This document shows positions 45,854 through 59,408 of a stretch of DNA of 64,000 nucleotides, in pieces. Source of the DNA: Tetradesmus obliquus (taxonomy: Eukaryota; Chlorophyta; Chlorophyceae; Sphaeropleales; Scenedesmaceae). The position numbers were made by a program, and so were the translations under genes. Location of the stretch: assembly GCA_030272155.1 (NCBI GenBank), contig CP126193.1:7130001-7194000 (forward strand), given 5' to 3'. The notes beneath the pieces were generated by a model. That model ran no database searches and was not told the DNA's origin. It was given only the letters and a program-made list of their open reading frames with translations. Within the stretch, counting starts at the first letter, position 1. Each line of letters opens with the position of its first letter.

Positions 45854-47348
45854 ATGGTGCCAGCACCTCCCAAGCCCCGGGCGGTGCGAACATGCAGGAC
45901 GGCGACAAGCGCAGGTGCCCTCAAACAGGTGAGCTCAAGGGCTCTCTGAGTGACACCCTGTGCACTGCTGGCCAGCCATCTTGCATGCAGCTGACAGCCA
46001 CAATCCCTACATGCCCTGCAGCAGCACTACAGCAGACTCAGCGCTGGTCTTTCCTGGGGTAGTCGCCAGCAGTGCCGCGGCGCTGCTTCCCGTCTCGGCA
46101 CACACAAAGACTCCTCTTGCGGCTGCGCACCATGTTCCATAAATCTGGCAGCTTCAATACATCAGCCATGACAGATGCAGCTGTGATCTTCATGAAGGTG
46201 TTGTACAGGCCGTGCTGCAGGTCTCGCGGCTTCACATCAGCACCACCCAGCTGGCAGCTGTTATACAAGTAGTTGCGGAAGGCTGCTTTGAGGCTGCCAA
46301 ATGCATGTTCAATGGGCTTGTTGAAATCTGGGGAGTAGGGTGCAATGTGCAGCAGTTGATCTTCATTGATGCCACCTGCAACCAACATCTGTAGGCCATC
46401 CTTCCCCAGGTGAACACTTGGGTTGTCAAAGATGTACAGCGGCGTAGTGCCGCGCTGCGCCTGCTGTTGGTTGGCTATGTCTTTGATCTCCATCATGCAG
46501 TGAACAAACTCCAGCTGAGTCATGCTCTTGGCCTGCTGGGTTGGTTTGTCCTTCAACTGCAGGTGCAAGAATTGCCGGATTGGCAGCGCGCAGCCTTGTT
46601 AGCAGCGCAGGAGCGCAACGCAGCGGTGTGGATGGATGCGATGGGACGCTTCTACATCAGGCTCAGTGCAGACAAGGTCAGATACATCACCAAGTCTATG
46701 AGGGGGCAGAGATTGTTCTGGGGCTTGACTGGCTGCTTGCCAGGTGTGCAGCACTTCAAGTTCTGCGCGCCGCGTGCAGTCGCCACAGCAGCAGCGCTTC
46801 AATGCAAGATGTGTGCGTGTGTGCTGGCTGATATGGTTGGCACATGCATGGGCTACATGCACACAAGCGAGGAGCAGCTGGTGTGCATGCTGTACTGGTT
46901 AGGCATCAGCAGCAGTATGTGTGCTCAGGTAGCAGTGGACTGGTGGGATGGGCGGATTGATTTCCTCCATGCACAGCACAACATGCTGATTCAAGCTGAT
47001 GGCTCATGTCATGACAAGGGTTATTACAGCAGCAGCAGGCAGCAGGTGCTGGAGCGCGACTTTGAGTTCTGCGCTGCAGCATATGACAACTGGCTGCAGC
47101 CAGGGGGCACTGTGCTGCGCGTGAGCACGCGCGGATTTGACATGCACCAATCCTTGCACATTGGTTTCCAGCTTGCTGCTGCAGGTAGTGTCATTGTACT
47201 GTCACCAAGTTACTCTGCTGTTATGTTCACAGCAGAGGACGGGCAGCGCTGCAGCTTCACTACAGCATTAAAAAAAGCACTGCGGGACTGTTACTACACA
47301 GTACAGCAGGGCTGGCATGTCTTTCGATGGCAGGCGCCTGCGCAGTAG
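45854..47348 (+). CDS. PD-(D/E)XK-like nuclease (T block 5)
   Basis: Exons 45854-45928 and 46563-47348; same product. Confidence 0.6.
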
Positions 47349-48240
47349 CAGCGCACACTCACCATGTACGGTACATTGAGGTTGCCAGCATGGTCCTTGT
47401 TGTCTGTTGTGCCGGTGACAAACTTGCAGTAGACGGGCCCGTGCACAGCGTTGACGGCGCAGACAAAGTGCAACTTGACCGGCTCTGCGTCCTTGCCCTT
47501 GCGCATCCATTTGCATGGCAGCACAGCATGCACGTTTTCATCGTGTGCATCACAATAGACCTTGACGGAGCCGCCTGCCAGGTCTGACATCCAGAATTTG
47601 CACTCATCAATGAATTATATGCGCTGCAGCATGTCGGGGTCACTTTGGTACTTCTGCCACAGCGCCGCAGCTGCTGCTTTTCGCCTTTGTTTCTGTATCT
47701 TTGTCAAGTCCAGCTTCACATCTATTCTCCTGCGCACCAGGTCGGGGTCAGCCCATTTCATGTACTTCAGCAGTCTCTTGGGTGTGATGTTGTAGTCAGT
47801 GCACAGCTGGCGCAGTGTGTCATTTTCCTGACATGCGACTTCGATTGAAGTCCACCACACGTGCACATCAACCTGTCTCTTTGAATCTGCAGATGGGTAG
47901 GCCTTTACCACCTTGCCAGCCTTGAATATTGTGCTGGCATGGAAGGCGACAGCATGTGGGACATTTGAGGGCCTGCCGCCATGCTTGGGTGTAGCCACTG
48001 TGCCGTTTGCTGTGAAGTTCTTGTGATGAGTTTGCAGAACCGGTTCAGGTCCCCGTGTACCTCCTTGGCGTAGTCAGGGTACTGCTCTCTGTAATAATAT
48101 GCGGGCGTAAACTTTTCGTCAGCTGTGGTCAAAGCCATTATCACACACACCACCGCCGCCACCCTCATGGCCGTGGTGCTGCGGTTGCTCTTCCATCCTG
48201 AAGGGTGCTTGCGCACCATGGACAGCCCCCCTGCAGGCAT
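46038..48240 (-). pseudogene. DDE transposase pseudogene (T block 5)
   Basis: Exon 1 about 48240-47363, exon 2 46556-46038, same defects. Confidence 0.8.
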
Positions 48241-48348
48241 GAATCCAAAACATATGGATATGTTAGCTGTGCTTCTAGCAGCAGTGTGAACAGAAGTAAC
48301 TGGTCAGGTCAAACAACAGCCTGCGGCATCGTGGAGTTTGACCGGTCT

Positions 48349-49071
48349 CAGCTGGGCATGGTACAAACGTAGCGAACAAGTGGCCTACATATAAATGTCA
48401 AGCTTTCAACGACGAATCTAAATCAATTTGAGCTGTTAGCAGTGGCACAGTGTGCTGCAAGAAAAGTGCTAAAAACACGTTGCCCTGAAGTGCCCCGACT
48501 CGGCTGTTACATATGTTAACTTGCGCTGTAGAGTGTTGCTGTGGGTGCTGCTGCCTGCAACATGTTTTGATGTGTAGTGTAACACTTCTGGGCTTCCCTT
48601 GCTGGCTGATCAGGCACTGCAGTTCTGGTGTGCCAAGTGCCCTGCCGCTGCTGTTGCGCTCTGCTGCTTGGCGCTGTGCGCTGCACATACAGTTTCAACT
48701 GTCATATCTGTTACATAGTGCGCAACACCGCTTCAGGCCCACCGGCAGCTGCTGCGCGCGTGCAGCTAGTGTGGCTGCACAGACTTTGTTGAGGACTAGT
48801 ATTCTACACAGTTTCCTGCAAACATCCTTCTTGTGTGATCAAGGCGAATTCTGGAGCTCAAAATTACTAGCAGTTTGAAGCTGCTGCTGCTGGCAGGTTG
48901 GGGCCCTGCTGTGCAGTTGGGATGCAAGCAAACCAAAGCAGCAGCACTGGCAGCTGTGCCTTACTGTGCCTGCCACATACAGCAGGTTGCTATGCCAGCA
49001 TGGCTGTCTGCTTGCAAGCTGTGTTGATTTGTTGCAAAATGCAGATGCTACGTTTGTACCATGCCCAGCTG
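48349..49071 (+). mobile_element. X block 6 (forward), at the second orientation switch
   Basis: Full 723-bp copy lying between a reverse T on its left and a forward T on its right, the mirror of the arrangement around 31225-31947. Confidence 0.75.
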
Positions 49072-49179
49072 AGACCGGTCAAACTCCACGATGCCGCAGG
49101 CTGTTGTTTGACCTGACCAGTTACTTCTGTTCACACTGCTGCTAGAAGCACAGCTAACATATCCATATGTTTTGGATTC

Positions 49180-51382
49180 ATGCCTGCAGGGGGGCTGTCC
49201 ATGGTGCGCAAGCACCCTTCAGGATGGAAGAGCAACCGCAGCACCACGGCCATGAGGGTGGCGGCGGTGGTGTGTGTGATAATGGCTTTGACCACAGCTG
49301 ACGAAAAGTTTACGCCCGCATATTATTACAGAGAGCAGTACCCTGACTACGCCAAGGAGGTACACGGGGACCTGAACCGGTTCTGCAAACTCATCACAAG
49401 AACTTCACAGCAAACGGCACAGTGGCTACACCCAAGCATGGCGGCAGGCCCTCAAATGTCCCACATGCTGTCGCCTTCCATGCCAGCACAATATTCAAGG
49501 CTGGCAAGGTGGTAAAGGCCTACCCATCTGCAGATTCAAAGAGACAGGTTGATGTGCACGTGTGGTGGACTTCAATCGAAGTCGCATGTCAGGAAAATGA
49601 CACACTGCGCCAGCTGTGCACTGACTACAACATCACACCCAAGAGACTGCTGAAGTACATGAAATGGGCTGACCCCGACCTGGTGCGCAGGAGAATAGAT
49701 GTGAAGCTGGACTTGACAAAGATACAGAAACAAAGGCGAAAAGCAGCAGCTGCGGCGCTGTGGCAGAAGTACCAAAGTGACCCCGACATGCTGCAGCGCA
49801 TATAATTCATTGATGAGTGCAAATTCTGGATGTCAGACCTGGCAGGCGGCTCCGTCAAGGTCTATTGTGATGCACACGATGAAAACGTGCATGCTGTGCT
49901 GCCATGCAAATGGATGCGCAAGGGCAAGGACGCAGAGCCGGTCAAGTTGCACTTTGTCTGCGCCGTCAACGCTGTGCACGGGCCCGTCTACTGCAAGTTT
50001 GTCACCGGCACAACAGACAACAAGGACCATGCTGGCAACCTCAATGTACCGTACATGGTGAGTGTGCGCTGCTACTGCGCAGGCGCCTGCCATCGAAAGA
50101 CATGCCAGCCCTGCTGTACTGTGTAGTAACAGTCCCGCAGTGCTTTTTTTAATGCTGTAGTGAAGCTGCAGCGCTGCCCGTCCTCTGCTGTGAACATAAC
50201 AGCAGAGTAACTTGGTGACAGTACAATGACACTACCTGCAGCAGCAAGCTGGAAACCAATGTGCAAGGATTGGTGCATGTCAAATCCGCGCGTGCTCACG
50301 CGCAGCACAGTGCCCCCTGGCTGCAGCCAGTTGTCATATGCTGCAGCGCAGAACTCAAAGTCGCGCTCCAGCACCTGCTGCCTGCTGCTGCTGTAATAAC
50401 CCTTGTCATGACATGAGCCATCAGCTTGAATCAGCATGTTGTGCTGTGCATGGAGGAAATCAATCCGCCCATCCCACCAGTCCACTGCTACCTGAGCACA
50501 CATACTGCTGCTGATGCCTAACCAGTACAGCATGCACACCAGCTGCTCCTCGCTTGTGTGCATGTAGCCCATGCATGTGCCAACCATATCAGCCAGCACA
50601 CACGCACACATCTTGCATTGAAGCGCTGCTGCTGTGGCGACTGCACGCGGCGCGCAGAACTTGAAGTGCTGCACACCTGGCAAGCAGCCAGTCAAGCCCC
50701 AGAACAATCTCTGCCCCCTCATAGACTTGGTGATGTATCTGACCTTGTCTGCACTGAGCCTGATGTAGAAGCGTCCCATCGCATCCATCCACACCGCTGC
50801 GTTGCGCTCCTGCGCTGCTAACAAGGCTGCGCGCTGCCAATCCGGCAATTCTTGCACCTGCAGTTGAAGGACAAACCAACCCAGCAGGCCAAGAGCATGA
50901 CTCAGCTGGAGTTTGTTCACTGCATGATGGAGATCAAAGACATAGCCAACCAACAGCAGGCGCAGCGCGGCACTACGCCGCTGTACATCTTTGACAACCC
51001 AAGTGTTCACCTGGGGAAGGATGGCCTACAGATGTTGGTTGCAGGTGGCATCAATGAAGATCAACTGCTGCACATTGCACCCTACTCCCCAGATTTCAAC
51101 AAGCCCATTGAACATGCATTTGGCAGCCTCAAAGCAGCCTTCCGCAACTACTTGTATAACAGCTGCCAGCTGGGTGGTGCTGATGTGAAGCCGCGAGACC
51201 TGCAGCACGGCCTGTACAACACCTTCATGAAGATCACAGCTGCATCTGTCATGGCTGATGTATTGAAGCTGCCAGATTTATGGAACATGGTGCGCAGCCG
51301 CAAGAGGAGTCTTTGTGTGTGCCGAGACGGGAAGCAGCGCCGCGGCACTGCTGGCGACTACCCCAGGAAAGACCAGCGCTGA
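49180..51382 (+). pseudogene. DDE transposase pseudogene (T block 6)
   Basis: Exon 1 about 49180-50057, TAA at 49803-49805, exon 2 50864-51382. Confidence 0.8.
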
Positions 51383-51566
51383 GTCTGCTGTAGTGCTGCT
51401 GCAGGGCATGTAGGGATTGTGGCTGTCAGCTGCATGCAAGATGGCTGGCCAGCAGTGCACAGGGTGTCACTCAGAGAGCCCTTGAGCTCACCTGTTTGAG
51501 GGCACCTGCGCTTGTCGCCGTCCTGCATGTTCGCACCGCCCGGGGCTTGGGAGGTGCTGGCACCAT
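50072..51566 (-). CDS. PD-(D/E)XK-like nuclease (T block 6)
   Basis: Exons 51566-51492 and 50857-50072; same product. Confidence 0.6.
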
Positions 51567-52740
51567 GCTGCTGTAGGGTGGTTACTTCCTGGTGTTCACC
51601 TGAGAGCGAGTGTGGGAACAAAATGGCATGTTCAGAGGCTTATTGTATGAGTAAACTACATGTGGATGTTGTGCTTTGGTGCTCAGACTTGTCAGGAGTG
51701 GTTCCTGCTTCAAACGACTGCTGCAAGGCAGCAAGGCACTTGGTGGCCATTTCACATACAGGCATTTGCAGTCATGCTGAATTGCCGAATGTAATGGTAA
51801 AATTCCTGGCATAATTCAACTACGCTCGTAGCTCTTGAACATGGCTCCTGCTGCTGTCACTCGCGTTAGTTGTGACGACTGTTGGCCTGCCAAGCGATAT
51901 GCACGGAGCCTGCAAGAAACCTCGCGGTAAATTAACTTTTATATTTGATGATTGATTTAAGCATGGCTTGAGCCGAAATAAACTGCGGTATGGTGAAGAA
52001 CTTCAAGACGGAAAGGTGCCCTGAAACAAGCCTGCTCCGAGCCACACAGCTGCCACGCTCCCAACTTTTCATCGTCGACACATTATGCAACGTACCTTTG
52101 GTTGAAGCACAAAACCAATCCTGAAGGGCCCTCGCAAGCCCACGTTGCAGGTGAGCCTGACGGGTCAACACGGATGTCCAGAGCACTGCAGCTCGATCGC
52201 GTTGCTGCAGCACCTGCAAACAATTTGTAATGAACATTAAACGGCGTTAAACACAGCGCTGTACTGAAAGCCTTCGCAAAAAAATTAGGTAGCAGCAGTG
52301 AGGCACCTGCTGGCACATGCTGCTGCTGTCACGCCCACCAACAACTGCTGTTGAAAAACACATGCCACCGTGATTCAAAGCACACATAGCTGTAACGTTT
52401 CCTGTTGTCTGCTGCTGCTGCTGCTCCTGCCCAGGCAGATATCATATATTGCAAACAGTGCTACTGCCGCAGTAAAATCAGCTGCATACCCAGCAGCAGC
52501 AGGAGCACATCAGCCATAGCATGAAAAGGTAGGTGTGCACTTCAGGCACCAAGTCCAGGAACAGCAACAGAAGGGATGCAGTGCAGGCTAAGAACTGCTG
52601 CAGCAAAGGCTGGCATGCAATTACAGTCTCTGAGACCGGTCAAACTCCACGATGCCGCAGGCTGTTGTTTGACCTGACCAGTTACTTCTGTTCACACTGC
52701 TGCTAGAAGCACAGCTAACATATCCATATGTTTTGGATTC

Positions 52741-54943
52741 ATGCCTGCAGGGGGGCTGTCCATGGTGCGCAAGCACCCTTCAGGATGGAAGAGCAACCGC
52801 AGCACCACGGCCATGAGGGTGGCGGCGGTGGTGTGTGTGATAATGGCTTTGACCACAGCTGACGAAAAGTTTACGCCCGCATATTATTACAGAGAGCAGT
52901 ACCCTGACTACGCCAAGGAGGTACACGGGGACCTGAACCGGTTCTGCAAACTCATCACAAGAACTTCACAGCAAACGGCACAGTGGCTACACCCAAGCAT
53001 GGCGGCAGGCCCTCAAATGTCCCACATGCTGTCGCCTTCCATGCCAGCACAATATTCAAGGCTGGCAAGGTGGTAAAGGCCTACCCATCTGCAGATTCAA
53101 AGAGACAGGTTGATGTGCACGTGTGGTGGACTTCAATCGAAGTCGCATGTCAGGAAAATGACACACTGCGCCAGCTGTGCACTGACTACAACATCACACC
53201 CAAGAGACTGCTGAAGTACATGAAATGGGCTGACCCCGACCTGGTGCGCAGGAGAATAGATGTGAAGCTGGACTTGACAAAGATACAGAAACAAAGGCGA
53301 AAAGCAGCAGCTGCGGCGCTGTGGCAGAAGTACCAAAGTGACCCCGACATGCTGCAGCGCATATAATTCATTGATGAGTGCAAATTCTGGATGTCAGACC
53401 TGGCAGGCGGCTCCGTCAAGGTCTATTGTGATGCACACGATGAAAACGTGCATGCTGTGCTGCCATGCAAATGGATGCGCAAGGGCAAGGACGCAGAGCC
53501 GGTCAAGTTGCACTTTGTCTGCGCCGTCAACGCTGTGCACGGGCCCGTCTACTGCAAGTTTGTCACCGGCACAACAGACAACAAGGACCATGCTGGCAAC
53601 CTCAATGTACCGTACATGGTGAGTGTGCGCTGCTACTGCGCAGGCGCCTGCCATCGAAAGACATGCCAGCCCTGCTGTACTGTGTAGTAACAGTCCCGCA
53701 GTGCTTTTTTTAATGCTGTAGTGAAGCTGCAGCGCTGCCCGTCCTCTGCTGTGAACATAACAGCAGAGTAACTTGGTGACAGTACAATGACACTACCTGC
53801 AGCAGCAAGCTGGAAACCAATGTGCAAGGATTGGTGCATGTCAAATCCGCGCGTGCTCACGCGCAGCACAGTGCCCCCTGGCTGCAGCCAGTTGTCATAT
53901 GCTGCAGCGCAGAACTCAAAGTCGCGCTCCAGCACCTGCTGCCTGCTGCTGCTGTAATAACCCTTGTCATGACATGAGCCATCAGCTTGAATCAGCATGT
54001 TGTGCTGTGCATGGAGGAAATCAATCCGCCCATCCCACCAGTCCACTGCTACCTGAGCACACATACTGCTGCTGATGCCTAACCAGTACAGCATGCACAC
54101 CAGCTGCTCCTCGCTTGTGTGCATGTAGCCCATGCATGTGCCAACCATATCAGCCAGCACACACGCACACATCTTGCATTGAAGCGCTGCTGCTGTGGCG
54201 ACTGCACGCGGCGCGCAGAACTTGAAGTGCTGCACACCTGGCAAGCAGCCAGTCAAGCCCCAGAACAATCTCTGCCCCCTCATAGACTTGGTGATGTATC
54301 TGACCTTGTCTGCACTGAGCCTGATGTAGAAGCGTCCCATCGCATCCATCCACACCGCTGCGTTGCGCTCCTGCGCTGCTAACAAGGCTGCGCGCTGCCA
54401 ATCCGGCAATTCTTGCACCTGCAGTTGAAGGACAAACCAACCCAGCAGGCCAAGAGCATGACTCAGCTGGAGTTTGTTCACTGCATGATGGAGATCAAAG
54501 ACATAGCCAACCAACAGCAGGCGCAGCGCGGCACTACGCCGCTGTACATCTTTGACAACCCAAGTGTTCACCTGGGGAAGGATGGCCTACAGATGTTGGT
54601 TGCAGGTGGCATCAATGAAGATCAACTGCTGCACATTGCACCCTACTCCCCAGATTTCAACAAGCCCATTGAACATGCATTTGGCAGCCTCAAAGCAGCC
54701 TTCCGCAACTACTTGTATAACAGCTGCCAGCTGGGTGGTGCTGATGTGAAGCCGCGAGACCTGCAGCACGGCCTGTACAACACCTTCATGAAGATCACAG
54801 CTGCATCTGTCATGGCTGATGTATTGAAGCTGCCAGATTTATGGAACATGGTGCGCAGCCGCAAGAGGAGTCTTTGTGTGTGCCGAGACGGGAAGCAGCG
54901 CCGCGGCACTGCTGGCGACTACCCCAGGAAAGACCAGCGCTGA
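52741..54943 (+). pseudogene. DDE transposase pseudogene (T block 7)
   Basis: Exon 1 about 52741-53618, TAA at 53364-53366, exon 2 54425-54943. Confidence 0.8.
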
Positions 54944-55127
54944 GTCTGCTGTAGTGCTGCTGCAGGGCATGTAGGGATTGTGGCTGTCAGCTGCATGCAA
55001 GATGGCTGGCCAGCAGTGCACAGGGTGTCACTCAGAGAGCCCTTGAGCTCACCTGTTTGAGGGCACCTGCGCTTGTCGCCGTCCTGCATGTTCGCACCGC
55101 CCGGGGCTTGGGAGGTGCTGGCACCAT
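53633..55127 (-). CDS. PD-(D/E)XK-like nuclease (T block 7)
   Basis: Exons 55127-55053 and 54418-53633; same product. Confidence 0.6.
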
Positions 55128-56190
55128 GCTGCTGTAGGGTGGTTACTTCCTGGTGTTCACCTGAGAGCGAGTGTGGGAACAAAATGGCATGTTCAGAGGC
55201 TTATTGTATGAGTAAACTACATGTGGATGTTGTGCTTTGGTGCTCAGACTTGTCAGGAGTGGTTCCTGCTTCAAACGACTGCTGCAAGGCAGCAAGGCAC
55301 TTGGTGGCCATTTCACATACAGGCATTTGCAGTCATGCTGAATTGCCGAATGTAATGGTAAAATTCCTGGCATAATTCAACTACGCTCGTAGCTCTTGAA
55401 CATGGCTCCTGCTGCTGTCACTCGCGTTAGTTGTGACGACTGTTGGCCTGCCAAGCGATATGCACGGAGCCTGCAAGAAACCTCGCGGTAAATTAACTTT
55501 TATATTTGATGATTGATTTAAGCATGGCTTGAGCCGAAATAAACTGCGGTATGGTGAAGAACTTCAAGACGGAAAGGTGCCCTGAAACAAGCCTGCTCCG
55601 AGCCACACAGCTGCCACGCTCCCAACTTTTCATCGTCGACACATTATGCAACGTACCTTTGGTTGAAGCACAAAACCAATCCTGAAGGGCCCTCGCAAGC
55701 CCACGTTGCAGGTGAGCCTGACGGGTCAACACGGATGTCCAGAGCACTGCAGCTCGATCGCGTTGCTGCAGCACCTGCAAACAATTTGTAATGAACATTA
55801 AACGGCGTTAAACACAGCGCTGTACTGAAAGCCTTCGCAAAAAAATTAGGTAGCAGCAGTGAGGCACCTGCTGGCACATGCTGCTGCTGTCACGCCCACC
55901 AACAACTGCTGTTGAAAAACACATGCCACCGTGATTCAAAGCACACATAGCTGTAACGTTTCCTGTTGTCTGCTGCTGCTGCTGCTCCTGCCCAGGCAGA
56001 TATCATATATTGCAAACAGTGCTACTGCCGCAGTAAAATCAGCTGCATACCCAGCAGCAGCAGGAGCACATCAGCCATAGCATGAAAAGGTAGGTGTGCA
56101 CTTCAGGCACCAAGTCCAGGAACAGCAACAGAAGGGATGCAGTGCAGGCTAAGAACTGCTGCAGCAAAGGCTGGCATGCAATTACAGTCT

Positions 56191-56913
56191 CAGCTGGGCA
56201 TGGTACAAACGTAGCATCTGCATTTTGCAACAAATCAACACAGCTTGCAAGCAGACAGCCATGCTGGCATAGCAACCTGCTGTATGTGGCAGGCACAGTA
56301 AGGCACAGCTGCCAGTGCTGCTGCTTTGGTTTGCTTGCATCCCAACTGCACAGCAGGGCCCCAACCTGCCAGCAGCAGCAGCTTCAAACTGCTAGTAATT
56401 TTGAGCTCCAGAATTCGCCTTGATCACACAAGAAGGATGTTTGCAGGAAACTGTGTAGAATACTAGTCCTCAACAAAGTCTGTGCAGCCACACTAGCTGC
56501 ACGCGCGCAGCAGCTGCCGGTGGGCCTGAAGCGGTGTTGCGCACTATGTAACAGATATGACAGTTGAAACTGTATGTGCAGCGCACAGCGCCAAGCAGCA
56601 GAGCGCAACAGCAGCGGCAGGGCACTTGGCACACCAGAACTGCAGTGCCTGATCAGCCAGCAAGGGAAGCCCAGAAGTGTTACACTACACATCAAAACAT
56701 GTTGCAGGCAGCAGCACCCACAGCAACACTCTACAGCGCAAGTTAACATATGTAACAGCCGAGTCGGGGCACTTCAGGGCAACGTGTTTTTAGCACTTTT
56801 CTTGCAGCACACTGTGCCACTGCTAACAGCTCAAATTGATTTAGATTCGTCGTTGAAAGCTTGACATTTATATGTAGGCCACTTGTTCGCTACGTTTGTA
56901 CCATGCCCAGCTG
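56191..56913 (-). mobile_element. X block 7 (reverse)
   Basis: 723-bp copy in the same orientation as the outermost block at 26944, again directly left of a forward T. Confidence 0.75.
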
Positions 56914-57021
56914 AGACCGGTCAAACTCCACGATGCCGCAGGCTGTTGTTTGACCTGACCAGTTACTTCTGTTCACACTGCTGCTAGAAGCACAGCTAAC
57001 ATATCCATATGTTTTGGATTC

Positions 57022-59224
57022 ATGCCTGCAGGGGGGCTGTCCATGGTGCGCAAGCACCCTTCAGGATGGAAGAGCAACCGCAGCACCACGGCCATGAGGG
57101 TGGCGGCGGTGGTGTGTGTGATAATGGCTTTGACCACAGCTGACGAAAAGTTTACGCCCGCATATTATTACAGAGAGCAGTACCCTGACTACGCCAAGGA
57201 GGTACACGGGGACCTGAACCGGTTCTGCAAACTCATCACAAGAACTTCACAGCAAACGGCACAGTGGCTACACCCAAGCATGGCGGCAGGCCCTCAAATG
57301 TCCCACATGCTGTCGCCTTCCATGCCAGCACAATATTCAAGGCTGGCAAGGTGGTAAAGGCCTACCCATCTGCAGATTCAAAGAGACAGGTTGATGTGCA
57401 CGTGTGGTGGACTTCAATCGAAGTCGCATGTCAGGAAAATGACACACTGCGCCAGCTGTGCACTGACTACAACATCACACCCAAGAGACTGCTGAAGTAC
57501 ATGAAATGGGCTGACCCCGACCTGGTGCGCAGGAGAATAGATGTGAAGCTGGACTTGACAAAGATACAGAAACAAAGGCGAAAAGCAGCAGCTGCGGCGC
57601 TGTGGCAGAAGTACCAAAGTGACCCCGACATGCTGCAGCGCATATAATTCATTGATGAGTGCAAATTCTGGATGTCAGACCTGGCAGGCGGCTCCGTCAA
57701 GGTCTATTGTGATGCACACGATGAAAACGTGCATGCTGTGCTGCCATGCAAATGGATGCGCAAGGGCAAGGACGCAGAGCCGGTCAAGTTGCACTTTGTC
57801 TGCGCCGTCAACGCTGTGCACGGGCCCGTCTACTGCAAGTTTGTCACCGGCACAACAGACAACAAGGACCATGCTGGCAACCTCAATGTACCGTACATGG
57901 TGAGTGTGCGCTGCTACTGCGCAGGCGCCTGCCATCGAAAGACATGCCAGCCCTGCTGTACTGTGTAGTAACAGTCCCGCAGTGCTTTTTTTAATGCTGT
58001 AGTGAAGCTGCAGCGCTGCCCGTCCTCTGCTGTGAACATAACAGCAGAGTAACTTGGTGACAGTACAATGACACTACCTGCAGCAGCAAGCTGGAAACCA
58101 ATGTGCAAGGATTGGTGCATGTCAAATCCGCGCGTGCTCACGCGCAGCACAGTGCCCCCTGGCTGCAGCCAGTTGTCATATGCTGCAGCGCAGAACTCAA
58201 AGTCGCGCTCCAGCACCTGCTGCCTGCTGCTGCTGTAATAACCCTTGTCATGACATGAGCCATCAGCTTGAATCAGCATGTTGTGCTGTGCATGGAGGAA
58301 ATCAATCCGCCCATCCCACCAGTCCACTGCTACCTGAGCACACATACTGCTGCTGATGCCTAACCAGTACAGCATGCACACCAGCTGCTCCTCGCTTGTG
58401 TGCATGTAGCCCATGCATGTGCCAACCATATCAGCCAGCACACACGCACACATCTTGCATTGAAGCGCTGCTGCTGTGGCGACTGCACGCGGCGCGCAGA
58501 ACTTGAAGTGCTGCACACCTGGCAAGCAGCCAGTCAAGCCCCAGAACAATCTCTGCCCCCTCATAGACTTGGTGATGTATCTGACCTTGTCTGCACTGAG
58601 CCTGATGTAGAAGCGTCCCATCGCATCCATCCACACCGCTGCGTTGCGCTCCTGCGCTGCTAACAAGGCTGCGCGCTGCCAATCCGGCAATTCTTGCACC
58701 TGCAGTTGAAGGACAAACCAACCCAGCAGGCCAAGAGCATGACTCAGCTGGAGTTTGTTCACTGCATGATGGAGATCAAAGACATAGCCAACCAACAGCA
58801 GGCGCAGCGCGGCACTACGCCGCTGTACATCTTTGACAACCCAAGTGTTCACCTGGGGAAGGATGGCCTACAGATGTTGGTTGCAGGTGGCATCAATGAA
58901 GATCAACTGCTGCACATTGCACCCTACTCCCCAGATTTCAACAAGCCCATTGAACATGCATTTGGCAGCCTCAAAGCAGCCTTCCGCAACTACTTGTATA
59001 ACAGCTGCCAGCTGGGTGGTGCTGATGTGAAGCCGCGAGACCTGCAGCACGGCCTGTACAACACCTTCATGAAGATCACAGCTGCATCTGTCATGGCTGA
59101 TGTATTGAAGCTGCCAGATTTATGGAACATGGTGCGCAGCCGCAAGAGGAGTCTTTGTGTGTGCCGAGACGGGAAGCAGCGCCGCGGCACTGCTGGCGAC
59201 TACCCCAGGAAAGACCAGCGCTGA
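57022..59224 (+). pseudogene. DDE transposase pseudogene (T block 8)
   Basis: Exon 1 about 57022-57899, TAA at 57645-57647, exon 2 58706-59224. Confidence 0.8.
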
Positions 59225-59408
59225 GTCTGCTGTAGTGCTGCTGCAGGGCATGTAGGGATTGTGGCTGTCAGCTGCATGCAAGATGGCTGGCCAGCAGTGC
59301 ACAGGGTGTCACTCAGAGAGCCCTTGAGCTCACCTGTTTGAGGGCACCTGCGCTTGTCGCCGTCCTGCATGTTCGCACCGCCCGGGGCTTGGGAGGTGCT
59401 GGCACCAT
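57914..59408 (-). CDS. PD-(D/E)XK-like nuclease (T block 8)
   Basis: Exons 59408-59334 and 58699-57914; same product. Confidence 0.6.

Larger units (their letters stand above)
44791..48348 (-). mobile_element. T block 5 (reverse)
   Basis: Fourth and last reverse T copy; complete. After the next X block the orientation of T switches. Confidence 0.8.
49072..52629 (+). mobile_element. T block 6 (forward)
   Basis: Complete copy. Its right end joins the next T directly through GTCT-CTG-AGAC, without an X block. Confidence 0.8.
52633..56190 (+). mobile_element. T block 7 (forward)
   Basis: Complete copy following T block 6 head to tail after the 3-bp CTG. Confidence 0.8.
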
